A DNA stretch of 44,388 bases. Origin: DASXUX01 sp036504595. GTDB lineage: Bacteria; Planctomycetota; SZUA-567; H5-PLA8. The DNA is taken from contig DASXUX010000101.1 in the NCBI GenBank assembly GCA_036504595.1, positions 1-44,388 of the forward strand, written 5' to 3'. The notes under the pieces were generated by a model. That model was given only the letters and a program-made list of their open reading frames with translations, did not search any database and was not told the DNA's origin. The position numbers and the translations under genes were made by a program. Positions 1 through 11,400 of the stretch are shown here, piece after piece; position 1 is the first letter of the stretch, and each line of letters begins with the position of its first letter.

Positions 1-66
1 GTCCAGTGCGTCCATCGCGCCCATCGCGTCGACCACGCCGGGCCGGTCGTAGCCGCGGAGCGGCGG

Positions 67-247
67 TACACGGGTAGCCCGCGGCGTAAGCCGCGGGGAG
101 AGGGCGTAAACGATCCCGTTAGCCCCGGACGGGGCGGCACATGCTGGTGCTGCTCGCTGTGTCGCCCCATCGAGGGCTCTCTATTCCCACGCCGTCTATT
201 CCCACGGCTTACGCCGTGGGCTACCCGTGTATCGCCCCTGCCAGGGC
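67..247. repeat. Cluster of REP-like palindromes, including an inverted pair
   Basis: Two hairpins of the same family face each other. The first has stem CCCGCGGC (78-85) and GCCGCGGG (90-97) around the loop GTAA. The second, at 201-220, has stem CCCACGGC and GCCGTGGG around TTAC, the reverse complement of GTAA. Both are flanked by the same TACACGGGTAG-type sequence in opposite orientation. The stems differ by a paired change, so pairing is kept. Between and beside them lie shorter GC palindromes at 122-135 (GCCCCG, GA, CGGGGC) and near 234-247. This resembles REP/BIME clusters that are often mobilised by RAYT transposases, but no such transposase is in the window. Confidence 0.75.
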
Positions 248-289
248 TGAACGCTTACGAGTTTTGAAGTATCTACTATTAGCTCGTTT

Positions 290-440
290 TGGTGACTTAT
301 CAATGCTATCGGATCGCATAAATACTGACGATCAAATGAATAAAAAAGTTAGCACTGGTGACTTACGTGGTGATTAACATTTCGTAATCTGATAAACCAT
401 TGTTCCTACAGTAGTAGCAAGATCAGGAGTGGTGACTTAT
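290..440 (+). repeat. Three direct repeats of TGGTGACTTA in an AT-rich gap
   Basis: The 10-mer TGGTGACTTA occurs at 290-299, 356-365 and 430-439. Start-to-start spacings are 66 and 74 nt. The surrounding 250-450 stretch is clearly more AT-rich than the genes around it and holds no convincing coding region. The copies could be operator or recombinase arm sites, or the footprint of a lost element. The function is unknown. Confidence 0.5.
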
Positions 441-483
441 AAAGCATTGATCCACAATGCGTTACAGCTTCACTACTGCTAAC

Positions 484-541
484 CGAGACACGGTGACGGA
501 GAACAGCGGAATAAGTCTGGTGGCCCGCCCCCGTGTCTCTC
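484..541. repeat. Hairpin-bounded repeat element, copy 1
   Basis: Terminal arms GAGACACGG (484-492) and CCGTGTCTC (531-539) can pair. The inner part contains GAACAGCGGAATAAGTCTGG (501-520) followed by TGGCCCGCCC. A second copy lies at 2134-2202. The two differ mainly at a base pair of the stem and in the length of the loop. This could be a small non-autonomous transposon (MITE-like) or a structured RNA element. No transposase is linked to it here. Confidence 0.65.
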
Positions 542-856
542 CAGGACGACCTTCCGCAACACCGGTAGGCGTGACCACCTTAACCTTTCCAGGATAACCG
601 CGCAGGTTTCGACAGCGAAACTGGCAGTTTACCCAAGCGGCCACGTGGGGTGCGGCATTTTTGAACGGCACAACTGGAGATGCTGGAAGATGGTTACGAA
701 ATTCTCGCGAACGCGATACGGCGCCACCATGCGTCGGCACGAAGATCGCGTTGAGAGATTCGCTGTGCTTAACAAAACTTAATGCGAGCCGACAATCTCG
801 TAGGACGCCCCTCGGTGTAGCTGTTCAAGAAGTCGGCGATAACCCTGGAGGATCTG

Positions 857-2044
857 ATGAAACCTGCCCGCTCCGCCGTGCTCGCGTTGCTCTGCGCTCT
901 TTGCGCCGGCACGACGAATTGCCTGGCTCTGACGGCCGACATGCGCCAGCGTGCGCAGGCCTGTGTGGACCGCGTGAATCTCTACCGGCGTCTGAGCGGG
1001 CTTTTGCCGGTGACGCTTGACGAAACCATCTCAGAGGGCTGCGTGCTGCACGCGAACTATCTCGGCCAGAACCCGGACCTCTTCAAACCCTTCACGCTGG
1101 CGGCCCACACCGAAGATCCCGCCCGGCCGGGCTACACGGATGCAGGCGCAGCAGCGGCGGCCGCTTCGGACATCAACTATTTCAGTGGCGGCAACGGAGC
1201 CAATCCGGGCCTGCAGTGCATGGAGTTCTTCTATAACAGCTATTATCACCGCACACCGATACTAGCCAGTGGCCTACAGACTGTTGGCTACGGGGACAAT
1301 ACTGGCGGGAACGGCAGCTTGCATATCGTCTTGCTGCGCTTTGGCTCTTACAATTTTAACGCCGCCCCCGCTCCCATCCTGCTCACTCCCCCACCCGGCT
1401 CGGCCGGCATCCGCACCAGTGGCGGAGGCAAGGAGATCCCGGCGCCTATCCCGAACTTCGGCGTCAAGAACGGCAATCCTATCGTCGCCTATTTTAGCAC
1501 GCCCGATCCGATCGCCTGGGTCTCCAGCACGGTGACGGCGCAGCCCATCGGCAAGACGACGGCGAAAGTCAAGAGTTTGACCCATCAGGTCATCGCGCCC
1601 AACAAACCCGCGAATCCAGCGTATGAGTATGGCTCCATCTGCTTGATCACCGACAAGGCCATGCCGTCAAAATCGCTGATTACGGTGACCCTCAACTATA
1701 CGCAGGCCGGCGTGAGCAAGACGGTCACGTGGAGTTTCTCGACCGCCGCCAAAGGCGCCTTTGACGCGATCGCGGCCGCAGCGGTCGAACCGCCGCAGTT
1801 CACCAGTCCGCCCACGGCGTCACCAAATTACCCCGCCATCGGCGCCGCGGTGCAGTTCACCTGCGCGGCCAGCGACAGCACGGCCGTGTCCTTTGCCTGG
1901 GACTTCGGCGACGGCACGACGGATACGAGTGGCCCAACGGTGACCCATACCTACGCCTCCAAGGGCACCTACACAGTGACCGTCACGGCCAGCAATGCAA
2001 ACGGCAAGAGCGACGCAGAGAGTTTAACGGTGACGGTGCGATAA
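857..2044 (+). CDS. Secreted CAP/SCP-family protein with C-terminal PKD domain
   Basis: The start ATG at 857 has a GGAGG ribosome-binding site about 5 nt upstream and opens a typical signal peptide (basic start, then ALLCALCAGTTNCLALT). Residues ~30-180 resemble a bacterial CAP/SCP (PR-1-like) domain: an N-terminal helix with VNLYRRLSGL, a GCVLHANYLGQN segment, an NYFSGGNG stretch and a late HIVLLRFGSY strand. The middle is a beta-rich region of unknown family. The last ~85 residues form a PKD domain (FAWDFGDGT, then THTYASKGTYTVTVTASN), usual in extracellular proteins that bind polymers. The gene stands alone, flanked on both sides by copies of the same hairpin repeat. Bacterial CAP proteins have no single known activity, so the role is uncertain; it is probably exported or surface-associated. 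Confidence 0.85.
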   Translation: MKPARSAVLALLCALCAGTTNCLALTADMRQRAQACVDRVNLYRRLSGLLPVTLDETISEGCVLHANYLGQNPDLFKPFTLAAHTEDPARPGYTDAGAAAAAASDINYFSGGNGANPGLQCMEFFYNSYYHRTPILASGLQTVGYGDNTGGNGSLHIVLLRFGSYNFNAAPAPILLTPPPGSAGIRTSGGGKEIPAPIPNFGVKNGNPIVAYFSTPDPIAWVSSTVTAQPIGKTTAKVKSLTHQVIAPNKPANPAYEYGSICLITDKAMPSKSLITVTLNYTQAGVSKTVTWSFSTAAKGAFDAIAAAAVEPPQFTSPPTASPNYPAIGAAVQFTCAASDSTAVSFAWDFGDGTTDTSGPTVTHTYASKGTYTVTVTASNANGKSDAESLTVTVR

Positions 2045-2090
2045 GAGGCGACGACCTTACCCATATCGTGGCAGCGGGTGGGGAAGAGCA

Positions 2091-2105
2091 AAAGGAGGTT
2101 CCTTT
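2091..2105 (+). terminator. Weak hairpin after the CAP/PKD gene
   Basis: AAAGGA and TCCTTT form a 6-bp stem around the loop GGT, 47 nt after the stop codon at 2044. There is no proper run of T behind it, so it may not act as an intrinsic terminator. Confidence 0.25.
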
Positions 2106-2133
2106 AGTGTTTATCGCAACTCGAGGATTATTG

Positions 2134-2202
2134 GAGATACAGTGACGGGCCACCGATCATCGAACAGCGGAATAAGTCTGGTAGCCCGCCCCCGTATCTC
2201 TC
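2134..2202. repeat. Hairpin-bounded repeat element, copy 2
   Basis: Arms GAGATAC (2134-2140) and GTATCTC (2194-2200) pair. The block GAACAGCGGAATAAGTCTGG at 2162-2181 is identical to copy 1 at 501-520 and is followed by the same GCCCGCCCCCGT stretch. Compared with copy 1, the C-G pair in the stem has become T-A. The loop is about 11 nt longer (CCACCGATCATC region). The conserved arms with a variable spacer argue for selection on structure, or for element ends. Confidence 0.65.
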
Positions 2203-2203
2203 T

Positions 2204-2362
2204 AGCCGATTCAAGATTTTTTCTAATGGGGTTCTGCATGGTCCCTACAAGGCCACAGGATCGAGTGTGACATTCGGTTATTTGGATACGTGGTATGTCA
2301 CGACCTCGCCTGTCACCAATTTCCTGATCACTCCGCCTCCGCCATACCAGGTGGGCAAATGA
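2204..2362 (+). pseudogene. Probable 3' remnant of a secreted-protein gene
   Basis: Directly after hairpin copy 2 an open frame runs to TGA at 2360-2362. It encodes 52 residues with ordinary composition, including KATGSSVTFGYLDTWYVTT and then TNFLITPPPPYQVGK at the end. There is no start codon with a ribosome-binding site. The Tyr/Thr/Pro-rich tail looks like the C-terminus of an exported beta-rich protein cut off at its 5' side, possibly by the repeat element. I do not recognise the family, and it could be a chance open frame. Confidence 0.3.
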
Positions 2363-2480
2363 ACGAAGGCAGTCAGCCTATACGCGGTCAGGCAAGCGCG
2401 CCCATTTGTATGCCTGCGGCTGCGGCACGCTCGGCCGGCCGTGCTTTGCCGTGCACCAGCGAAGCCCGTCGGTCGCCAGC

Positions 2481-5400
2481 TCACTTCGTCGCGCCAGCCT
2501 TATCCTCAACGGCGGTATATTTTTGCGGAACAGCTTTCTTCAATTGTTGCCCATTGAACACGACCGTAACAGGGACTGTCAGCAAGGTTCGCTGAGTCTG
2601 GTTCGCCAAGCCATCGTCATCGAGCGCATGTGCAAACGCGCCCTTCGCAAGACGGATATTTAGCGTGGCCGTCTGCGCCGGAACGGCCTTCTTCTTCGTT
2701 TTAAAGGCCAGCTTGGCCGATGCGGTGGCGTCGGGCGGCGTCGAAGCGCCTTTCTTGTCGAGCGTGAACGCCTTGACCACACCTCCTACGTCAAGCACGA
2801 CCGTTTGGCCTGCGATAACGGTGCCTGCGGCCAGCGGAACCGTGCATTTCAGCTTGATGCTGTCGCCAGAAGTGGGCTGCCGGAAGTTCAGCTTGATGTT
2901 CATCTTCGCGCCGGTCAGTTCGCCGAACACATTTGGCGCAGCCATTCCCAAAGGCGTATCGCCGGCATTGTTCGGGTTCGATTGCAGCGCGACTTCTATT
3001 TCATCAGAGAAGCCATCGCCGTCCGAATCCACTTCATTCGGCCGTGCGCTCGTCCCCGCGCTAACTGTGGTCGTCAGCGCGGCGACGCCGGTCAAGCCGC
3101 CCGAGTCCGTTACCGTCACGACGGCGCTATAGGTCCCGGCCGCCGCGTACGTGTGAACAGGGTTTTGCTCCGTAGAGTACGCTCCATCGCCAAACGCCCA
3201 ACTGTAGGTCAGCGCACCGCCTTCGGGATCAGTGCTGCCAGCCCCATTGAAGGCGACCGTCAGCGGAGCGGTTCCGCTAGAGGGCGAACCGGTTGCCACA
3301 GCCGTCGGCGCCTCATTCACATTGGTTATGTGGATTGTGAAGCTCTTCTCGAAGAACTCGCCATCGGCATTCGTGGTCCGCACCCGAACGGCGTAGCTGC
3401 TTTGCGTTTCGTGATCGAAGCTCCCCGCCGACACCAGCGTTGTTCCCGAGATCGCGAACGCGGCGTTGTCGTCGCCTCCCGCGCCAACAGCCAGCGCGTA
3501 CGTGAACGTCTCGCCAGGGTACGGCGCGGTGGTCGAGAACGTCCCCACCGCCCAAGCCGCAGGCTGGTTCTCCGGCAGACTGGCTGCTGACAGCGCAATA
3601 TCCGTCGGCGCGTTGTCACGTTTGCTGACGCTGATCGTGAAGCTCTTCTCCAGGAATAGCCCACCGGCGTCCGTGGTCCGCACGCGAATGCTGTAGCTGC
3701 TCTTGGTCTTGAACTCGAAACTCGCGGCCGTCTTGAGGGTGCTCCCCGCAATGCTGAACGATGCGTTATCCACGCCTCCCGCCGCGCTCAGCGTGTACGT
3801 GAAACTGTCTCCCGCGTCCGGATCGGTCGTCGAGAACGCTCCCACGATCGTTCCCGCCGGCTGCTTCTCCATAACGATGGTCGATGACAGCGCCACATCG
3901 CTCGGCGCTTCGTTCACATTGGTCACGCTGATCATCAGGGACTTCTCAAACGACAGCCCGCCGGAGTCCGTGCTGCGCAGGCGAATACTGTAGCTGCTCC
4001 GGGCTTCATAATTGAAAACAGCGGCCGTCTTGAGAGTTGCTCCGGAGATGCTGAAGGCCGCGTTGTCGTCCCCGCCCGCGCCATTGACCAGGCTGTAAGT
4101 GAACGTGTCCCCTGCGTCCGGATCAGTCGTTGAGAACGTGCCGACAATCGTTCCGGCAGGCTGATTCTCGGCGATAGCGGACGCGGAAAGCGCGATGTCC
4201 GCGGGGGCCTCGTTCAGGTCAGTAACGGCGATCGTGAAGCTCTTGTCGAAAGACAAACCGCCAAAGTCCGTTGTCCGCACCAAAATGCCAAAACTACTCT
4301 TGGCCTCGTAATCGAAGCTTGCCGCCGTCTTCAGCGCGTCTCCGACAATGCTGAAAAGCGCGTTGTCTTGCCCGCCCGCGCCATTCACCAGGCTGTAAGT
4401 GAATGTGTCCCCCGCGTCCGGATCGGTCGTGGCGAACGTGCCGACAGTCGTTCCGGCGGGCTGATTCTCGGCGAGCGTAGACGCCGAAAGCGCGATGTCC
4501 GTAGGCGCATCGTTCACGTCGGTAACGCTAACTGTAAAGGTCTTTTCAAGAAACAGCCCGCCGGCATCGGTCGTCCGCACGCGGATGCCGTAGCTGTTCT
4601 TCGTTTCGTAATCAAGACTGGCGGCGGTCTTCAGCGTTGTGCCTTCTATCCTAAACGCCGCGTTGTCCTCGCCGCCGGCCCCATTGGCAAACGTGTAGGT
4701 GAAAGTGTCGTCCACGTTCGGGTCGGTTGTTGAGAACGTCCCAACGGCCGTTCCGGTCGGCTGATTTTCAGGAACGCTGGCGCCAGACAACGCCAAATCA
4801 GCGGGCGCCTCGTTAACCCACGTAATGGTGATCGGGAAGCTCTTCTCGAACCACAGCCCAGCAGCGTCGGTCGCGCGCACGCGGATTGAGTAACTGTTTT
4901 TGATCTCCAGGTCGAACACCTCTGCCGTTTGCAGCGCCGCTTCAGAAAGGCTGAACGACACGTTGTCATCGTCGCCCGGACCGGCGGTCAGTGCGTAGGC
5001 AAACGTCTCTCCCCGGTCCGGATCAGTTGCCGTCAGCGTGCCCACTAATGTTCCGACGGGCTGATTCTCGGAGACTGTAGCGGCTGAAAGCGTCAGGTCG
5101 GTCGGTGCTTCGTTGACGTCTATCACATTGATCGTGAAGATCTTTTCAAAAAACAGGCCTCCTGCATCGCTTGTGCGCACGCGGATGCTGTAGCTGCTCT
5201 TGCTCTCGTAGTCGAAGCTCGCCGCCGTCTGCAGCGCCGCTCCCGCGATGCTGAAGGCCGCGTTGTCGTCTGCTCCGACGCCGTTAACCATTGTGTATGT
5301 GAATGTTTCGCCGAGATCCGGATCTGTGGTCGAAAAGTCTCCGACCCCCGTGCCAACAGGCTGGTTTTCGGCGATCGCTGCTGCCGACAACATCAGATCG

Positions 5401-8400
5401 GTTGGCGCTTCGTTCACGTTGGTGATGCTGATCGCGAAGATTTTCTCAAAGAACAGTCCCCCAACATCCGTTGTCCGCACACGGATGCTGTAACTGCTCT
5501 TGCTCTCGTAATCGAAGCTTGCGCCGGCCTTGAGCGCTGCTCCGTTGAGCGTAAAGGCCGCGTTGTCATCGTCTCCCGCGCCGGTGACGAGCGTGTACGT
5601 GAAGGTGTCACCCGCATCCGGATCGGTGGTCGTGAAGTTGCCGACCGTCGTCCCCTCGGGCTGATTTTCAGCAATGGTCGCCGAGGACAACTCCAAGTCC
5701 GTCGGCGCTTCATTCACGTCGCTAACGCTGATGGTGAAGCTCTTCTCGAAAAACAGTCCGCCCGCGTCGGTCGAGCGCACGCGAATGCTGTAGCTGCTCT
5801 TCGTCTCGTAATCGAAGCTCGCAGCCGTATTCAAGGTCGCCCCAGTAATTATGAAGGCCGCGTTGTCAGCGCTCCCACCGCCACTCACCAGCGTGTAGCT
5901 GAATGAATCCCCCGCGTCCGGATCGCTGGTCGAGAAGTCCCCAACGGCCGTGCCCGCAGGCTGATTTTCTTGAACGGTGCTGGAAGACAGCGCCAAATCG
6001 GTCGGCGCTTCGTTCACGTTCGTCACGCTGATCGTGAAGCTTTTCTCCAGGGACAGTCCTCCGAAATCGGTTGTCCGCACTCGGATGCTGTAGCTGTTCT
6101 TGCTCTCGTAATCGAAGTTCGCGTTGGTCTTCAGGGTTGCGCCAATGACCGCAAACGACGCGTTGTCGTTGTCTCCCGTGCCAGCGACCAGCGCGTACGT
6201 AAATGTGTCGCCCGCGTCCGGATCGCTCGTTGAGAACGTTCCCACAGACGTTCCGGCTGGCTGATTTTCGGCGATGCTGCTGCTCGACAGCGTCAAATCT
6301 GCCGGCGCTTCGTTGATGTTCGTGACATTGATCGTGAAGCTCTTCTCAATGTACAGCCCGCCAACGTCTGTCGTGCGCACGCGAATGCTGTAGCTGCTCT
6401 TCGTCTCGCAATCGAAGCTCGCAGCCGTCTGCAGCGCTGTGCCGGAAATCGCAAACGCCGTGTTGTCCCCACTGCCCGCGCCACTCACCAGCGCGTAAGT
6501 GAAGGTCTCGCCCGAATCCGGGTCGGTCGTCGAGAAAGTTCCGACGGTCGTGCCCGCCGGCAGATTCTCAGCCAACGTCGCCGCGGAAAGCATCAAGTCG
6601 GTCGGCGCGCTGTCGGGCGCCACGTTGGCCGTTCCATTTGAATAGGTGCTCTCCAGATCGAGCGCGTTGGCGTCCTGAGTCCCACGGGCCAGCGGCTGAT
6701 CGCCGAAGGATAAGCTCGTGTTCAGCTCCGAGCCCGAACCGGCGACATCGAAGCTGATCGACGCAATCGCCTTGGTGCCAGAGCCATAAGCGCCGGAGCC
6801 GCTCCAGGTGAGCGTCACGCCAATGCCATCTGGCCCGGTTTGCTGCGACAGGGTCACGTTCGCCCCGGAATCAACGCCCTTTGTGGCGATCGGGTTCGAA
6901 AGCACGAGAGGGTCGAAACCCACGCTGAACGTGACGCTGTGCTCCCCGCCGGTGGAGTTCAGATCGATGAAAATGGTGCCCCTGTGGCTGCGGACCAGCG
7001 GCGCAGGACAGCGGACGCTCAGGATGCGGTCCCGGAGCGTCTGGGCCGTGGCGATGTTGGCAAAATTGGATTCCCCGTACGTATTGAAGGCGCAAACGCG
7101 GTAGTAGTATCGTGTGTTCGGCTGCAGGCCATTATCGCGGTAGGTTGCCACGTCGGCCGCGGTCCGAGTGATCTCAGTCCAGCCATTCGTTCCATCCGGA
7201 CTGCGTTCGATCCTGAAACCATTCTCGTTACTGCTGCCGTCGTCCCACTCCAGGTCGATCTTCGTCTGCGAAAACGGATTCGCTACCAGGTTCGCCGGTT
7301 GCGCCGGCGGCGGCGGTGCCAACGTGGTCGCATGGGCAACGTTTGAGGCCGGCGAGTCGCCGCCCGGGCTGGTGGCGTGAACGCGATAATAGTACGTCGT
7401 CAACGCCGACAGCCCGCGGTCCTGGTAGGAAGTGACATTTGCGCCCAGCAGCGGAAGCGCGGTCCAGTTGGAGACGCCGTCCGGACTGCGCTCAACAGTG
7501 CACGACGTCTCGTTGGTGGCGTTGTCCGTCCACGCCAGATTGATGACCGTGTTCGATTGCGCTGTCGCCGTAACGCCCGTCGGAGCCGGCGGGATGGCGG
7601 CGTTGTTGCGGCCCGGTGAGCCGCCGTTGGCGGGACTCTTCTGCCAGTTCACTGGATCATTGCCGTAGCTTAGCGGGTCCACGCGAACCAGGGACGGACC
7701 ATTGCCGGCCGGCTCCTGCGGCCAGGGCGCGCTGCTGGCGTAGTCCAGGGCGTCCACAACGATGTACGGCACATACGCGCCGTCGGGATGATCGGGCTTC
7801 TGCAGTTCAAGGTGCATGCCGCTGGTAGAAAGGGGCGTCGCCCACGGGCCAAAAACAGGAACGCCCGCAGGGACGCTGTACTTCGTCCTGAATGTGGCGG
7901 GGTCCATCCCGCAGACGATCGCCATCCCACTGGCCGGAAGTTGCGCCCCCAGCGGGAAGGTGTAGTCCACGCCCGTCACTGTCCAGTTGTTGGCGGGGTT
8001 GGCCGTATCATAAAGGTTGACCGGGTTGCTGGTGATATTCAGAAGCTCGATGAACGGATCGCCTGAGGAGGCCGGCTGATACATCACTTCGTTGAAGACC
8101 ACGGGACCCACCCGCGGGCCGGAGTTCGCCACCCCCGGCGTGTTGGAAATCTGCGCAACAAAATGTTCCGCGCCGGTGCTGATGACGTATCTGCCAAAGG
8201 CGACGGGGTTCTCGGCGGCGCCAAACGAAAAGCCGTGAACGTAGCCCGTTAATGCGTGCGTCGTCGGATTGGCCGAAAAGACGTAAACTTCCTCGCCGTG
8301 TGAATCGAGCGCGAAACTCGGCGGTACGCCTGGATTGGAGTTATAGGCGGCATCATCAAAGGAGACGTACCCGCCCGCTCCTAATACCGTGCCATCGGGA

Positions 8401-11400
8401 ATGCGGAACTTCAGGGGCGTGGTGTGATCGTCCGTCAGGTACCAGCCGCTGATATCGACCGCGGCAGTACCGGCGTTATACAACTCGATGTACTCCCGCA
8501 TGGGGACGTCCACATGGGTCAGGGCTTCATTGATGAATATTTTGCCGCGCGTGTCGGTGGGATCGTCGGCGCCGGGCGAGCCTCCTGCGTTCGTGCTGGA
8601 ACGCCAATAAGTGGCAGTGCCATAGTCGGCGGCAGCCGAAGGATTCGTGGGCACAAGTGAGAAGCCGAGGCCGGCTGCCGTGGCCGGCCAAGGCGGCTTG
8701 TTATTGTAGTTAAAGGAGAAGATCGTCGTGCCGGTCGAATAGGTCAGCGTGATGGTATCGCCACCATTATTCAGCCGCCCCGTGTACGTGCCGTACGGCG
8801 TGACGCCTGGGTATTTCAGAATGAATTGCGAGGGGTTGGACGCCAGAACCACGAACTGCCCCGGGTTGATCACAGAACCGCTGGCAAAAGTGTAGCCGAG
8901 TCCTGACGTGAACTGCGCGCCGCTCAAGTTGAGCGCCACCGCTCCCGTGTTCTTCAGCTCGATGAACTCAAATTCAGCGCCGTCGGTGCCGTTGAACGCC
9001 GGCGGGTCATACATGATCTCGGTGACTTTCAGGGCCGAGAAATCTTGTGGCGCGGTGAACGTCGCTTCTGTCATCGCGCTCCAATTCGAACCGTCCAGCA
9101 CGCGGGTGCGCAAGGTGACGGTGCCATTCATGACCACGCTCGTCGTCGTTGCCGAACCCGCCACAGCCGACGCCGCGATCCCGCCGCCAACGGCGCGTGG
9201 GTCTGCGCCATCCACCGTGTAATAGACGCGCCCAGTAGCGTTGGGGTTGGTGACGGTGCACGTAAAGCCCGGGGAAATCGAACCGCCGTACTGGCTGAAG
9301 GTCGGGGCGCTCAACGACGGATAGAGGTTCGCCGACATCAACTGATTGAGCACGACCTGGGTGCGGGTGGGAAAGAAGTTGTTCAGAACGTTATTGCACA
9401 CGTTCAGCCAATCGTTGCGGGTAGCAGGCGTGCTCAACTTGGAGTCGCCCCAGCGCGCCGATTCGCCGACCACCGCGCGATCCAGTTGGTTCATTCGCGC
9501 CTGAAAGCGCGCCGCGCAAGCCGCGGGCGTCAGCGCGCCGCTGCCAAAGAAGTGCTTCCGCACATGATCGGCAACTTTCATGCGGAATTCGGCGTTGGCC
9601 ATGCACTGCTGGAAGATCCACTGCGGATTGCTTTTCAGCAACGTGTCGCCCGCGGAGAACGGGCCAAGGCGGTTTTCGTTGACGTTCAGCAGCGTGTGTT
9701 CCGAGTCGTGCGCAAAGAAGCGGAATCCAGCGCTGCCTTTGCGATTTCGTGAACAGAAGATGTTGTTGGGGGAAGCATTGCCCAGAAACGCCGAGATCGG
9801 CGCGTCCAGGTTGCCCCCATAATACATGATCAACATGTAATCGATCATGTCGTCAACTTCGAGCAGGTTCTCCAAGCTGGGATTAAGCGTGCCGTCAGGG
9901 TTGCGGCCCAGGATTCTGAAGTACGCTGCATTCGACGAAAGGCCGGCTTTGCACTGTTTCCACAGACGTGTCCACGCATCCAGGTTCCCGCTCGTGGCGT
10001 AAATGTTGTACCCGGTGTCACCGGACGTCTTGATCACGTCATAATCATCTGAATTCCCGCCGAAGTAATTGGCGGCAAACGAATCCTCCGGCCGCTCGTC
10101 CGTGCCATACAGTCCCCAATATTGGCCATTGATGTATAGATGGAAGTAATCGCCGCGCGTGCCGATGCCAGACATGGTCAACTGCGTGTCGCGCGACCAG
10201 TTGTCCCGGATAAAACACTCATTGCCGGCATCGCCCTGAAAGCTCCAGGAGTAGTTCTGATCGCAGCGCAGGTCGAACTTGTCTATCTTCTGCTGCGCCG
10301 GCGGGGGGCCAAACAGGGGCTGGCTCAGGGAACCCTTGTTGTAGTCCTTGCGGAAGAAGAAGCGGAAGGCGTGTTTGGGATTGCTCGTGCTGCGGCTGAA
10401 GCCGCCCCGGAGGCGCACGCCGCACAGCCCACCCCAGGAATTCGCCGAGGCGGCCGGATCGATCATCTCCAGCGAGCACGGACGCTCCCAGTCATAACCG
10501 TCGCCGGAAGGGTTGGCGTAAATTCCGATCGACGCATCGAAGAGATCGGGCAGATTGACCGATAGACACATTGTCCGAATCGTTTTCAAATCGTTCTGAA
10601 TCGTGCCGCTCCACTGCGCATCGGTGACGACGTCTGGGTCCATGCCGTAATCGACGGTGTTCGCGCCCCACGTTGCGGGCCAGCCGGCTGGCGCGGCGCC
10701 TGTCGGCGATTGGTTAATCACATCAGCCGTGAAGATGTAGGTCTGCGTATCCACTTTCGAGGGTGTCATGCCAGTCTTGTAAGCAATGGCCCTGAGCACG
10801 GTGGTTTGCGTGATATGGATGGCCGCCGTGTACAGCGTGCCTGCCGTTGGCGTGGGCATTGAACCGTCGGTCGTGTATCTGATGCTCGCGCCCAACGTCG
10901 AGGTGCTGATGGTCACGTCAAAAGGCAAACTGTAGAAGCCGCGATACACGCCCCATGTTACGTCATTGACTGTGCCGCTTCCGCTGTCGTTATCCGCAAT
11001 GATCACCGCTGCCGCGGAGTGTGCGGAGTCGATGGCGTAGTAGTATGACGGCGACAGGGTGAGGGTAACGGTTTCGGAGCCCTCAATGATCAGGTCGTCG
11101 ATGGGCGTGATTGTCACCGTTGTCGAGGCCGAGCCATTCGGAATGGTGACGAACTCGTCAATACGCTTGTAGTCGGCCCCTTTGGTCGTCGAGCCGGCGA
11201 AGGCGAAGTTCACCAGCAGATCGCCCGATGTATTTCCCGTTCGCGTGATGGTAAATACGCCATTGACCGGCCCCGTTTCGCTGGCATTGGGAGTGGTCGC
11301 CGTGACGGAAATCGTCGGGCCTTGCGAAATCGTTAGAGTGACGTTTCCTTCAGTGCCGTCGAAGCCATCCACCGCGATCCGATAGGTGGTGCCTGCGATC

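Noticed and set aside
141..377. A 78-codon open frame on the plus strand
   Set aside because: It runs through REP-like palindromes and the repeated 10-mers, has no ribosome-binding site and an unprotein-like composition.
462..740. A 92-codon minus-strand frame across hairpin copy 1
   Set aside because: Its C-terminal third is just the repeat read backwards. No start signal or recognisable product. It might reflect a wider repeat unit, but there is no second copy here to show that.
3304..6600. Regular repeats that could be taken for a CRISPR or satellite array
   Set aside because: The 300-nt unit is coding throughout and translates to cadherin domains.
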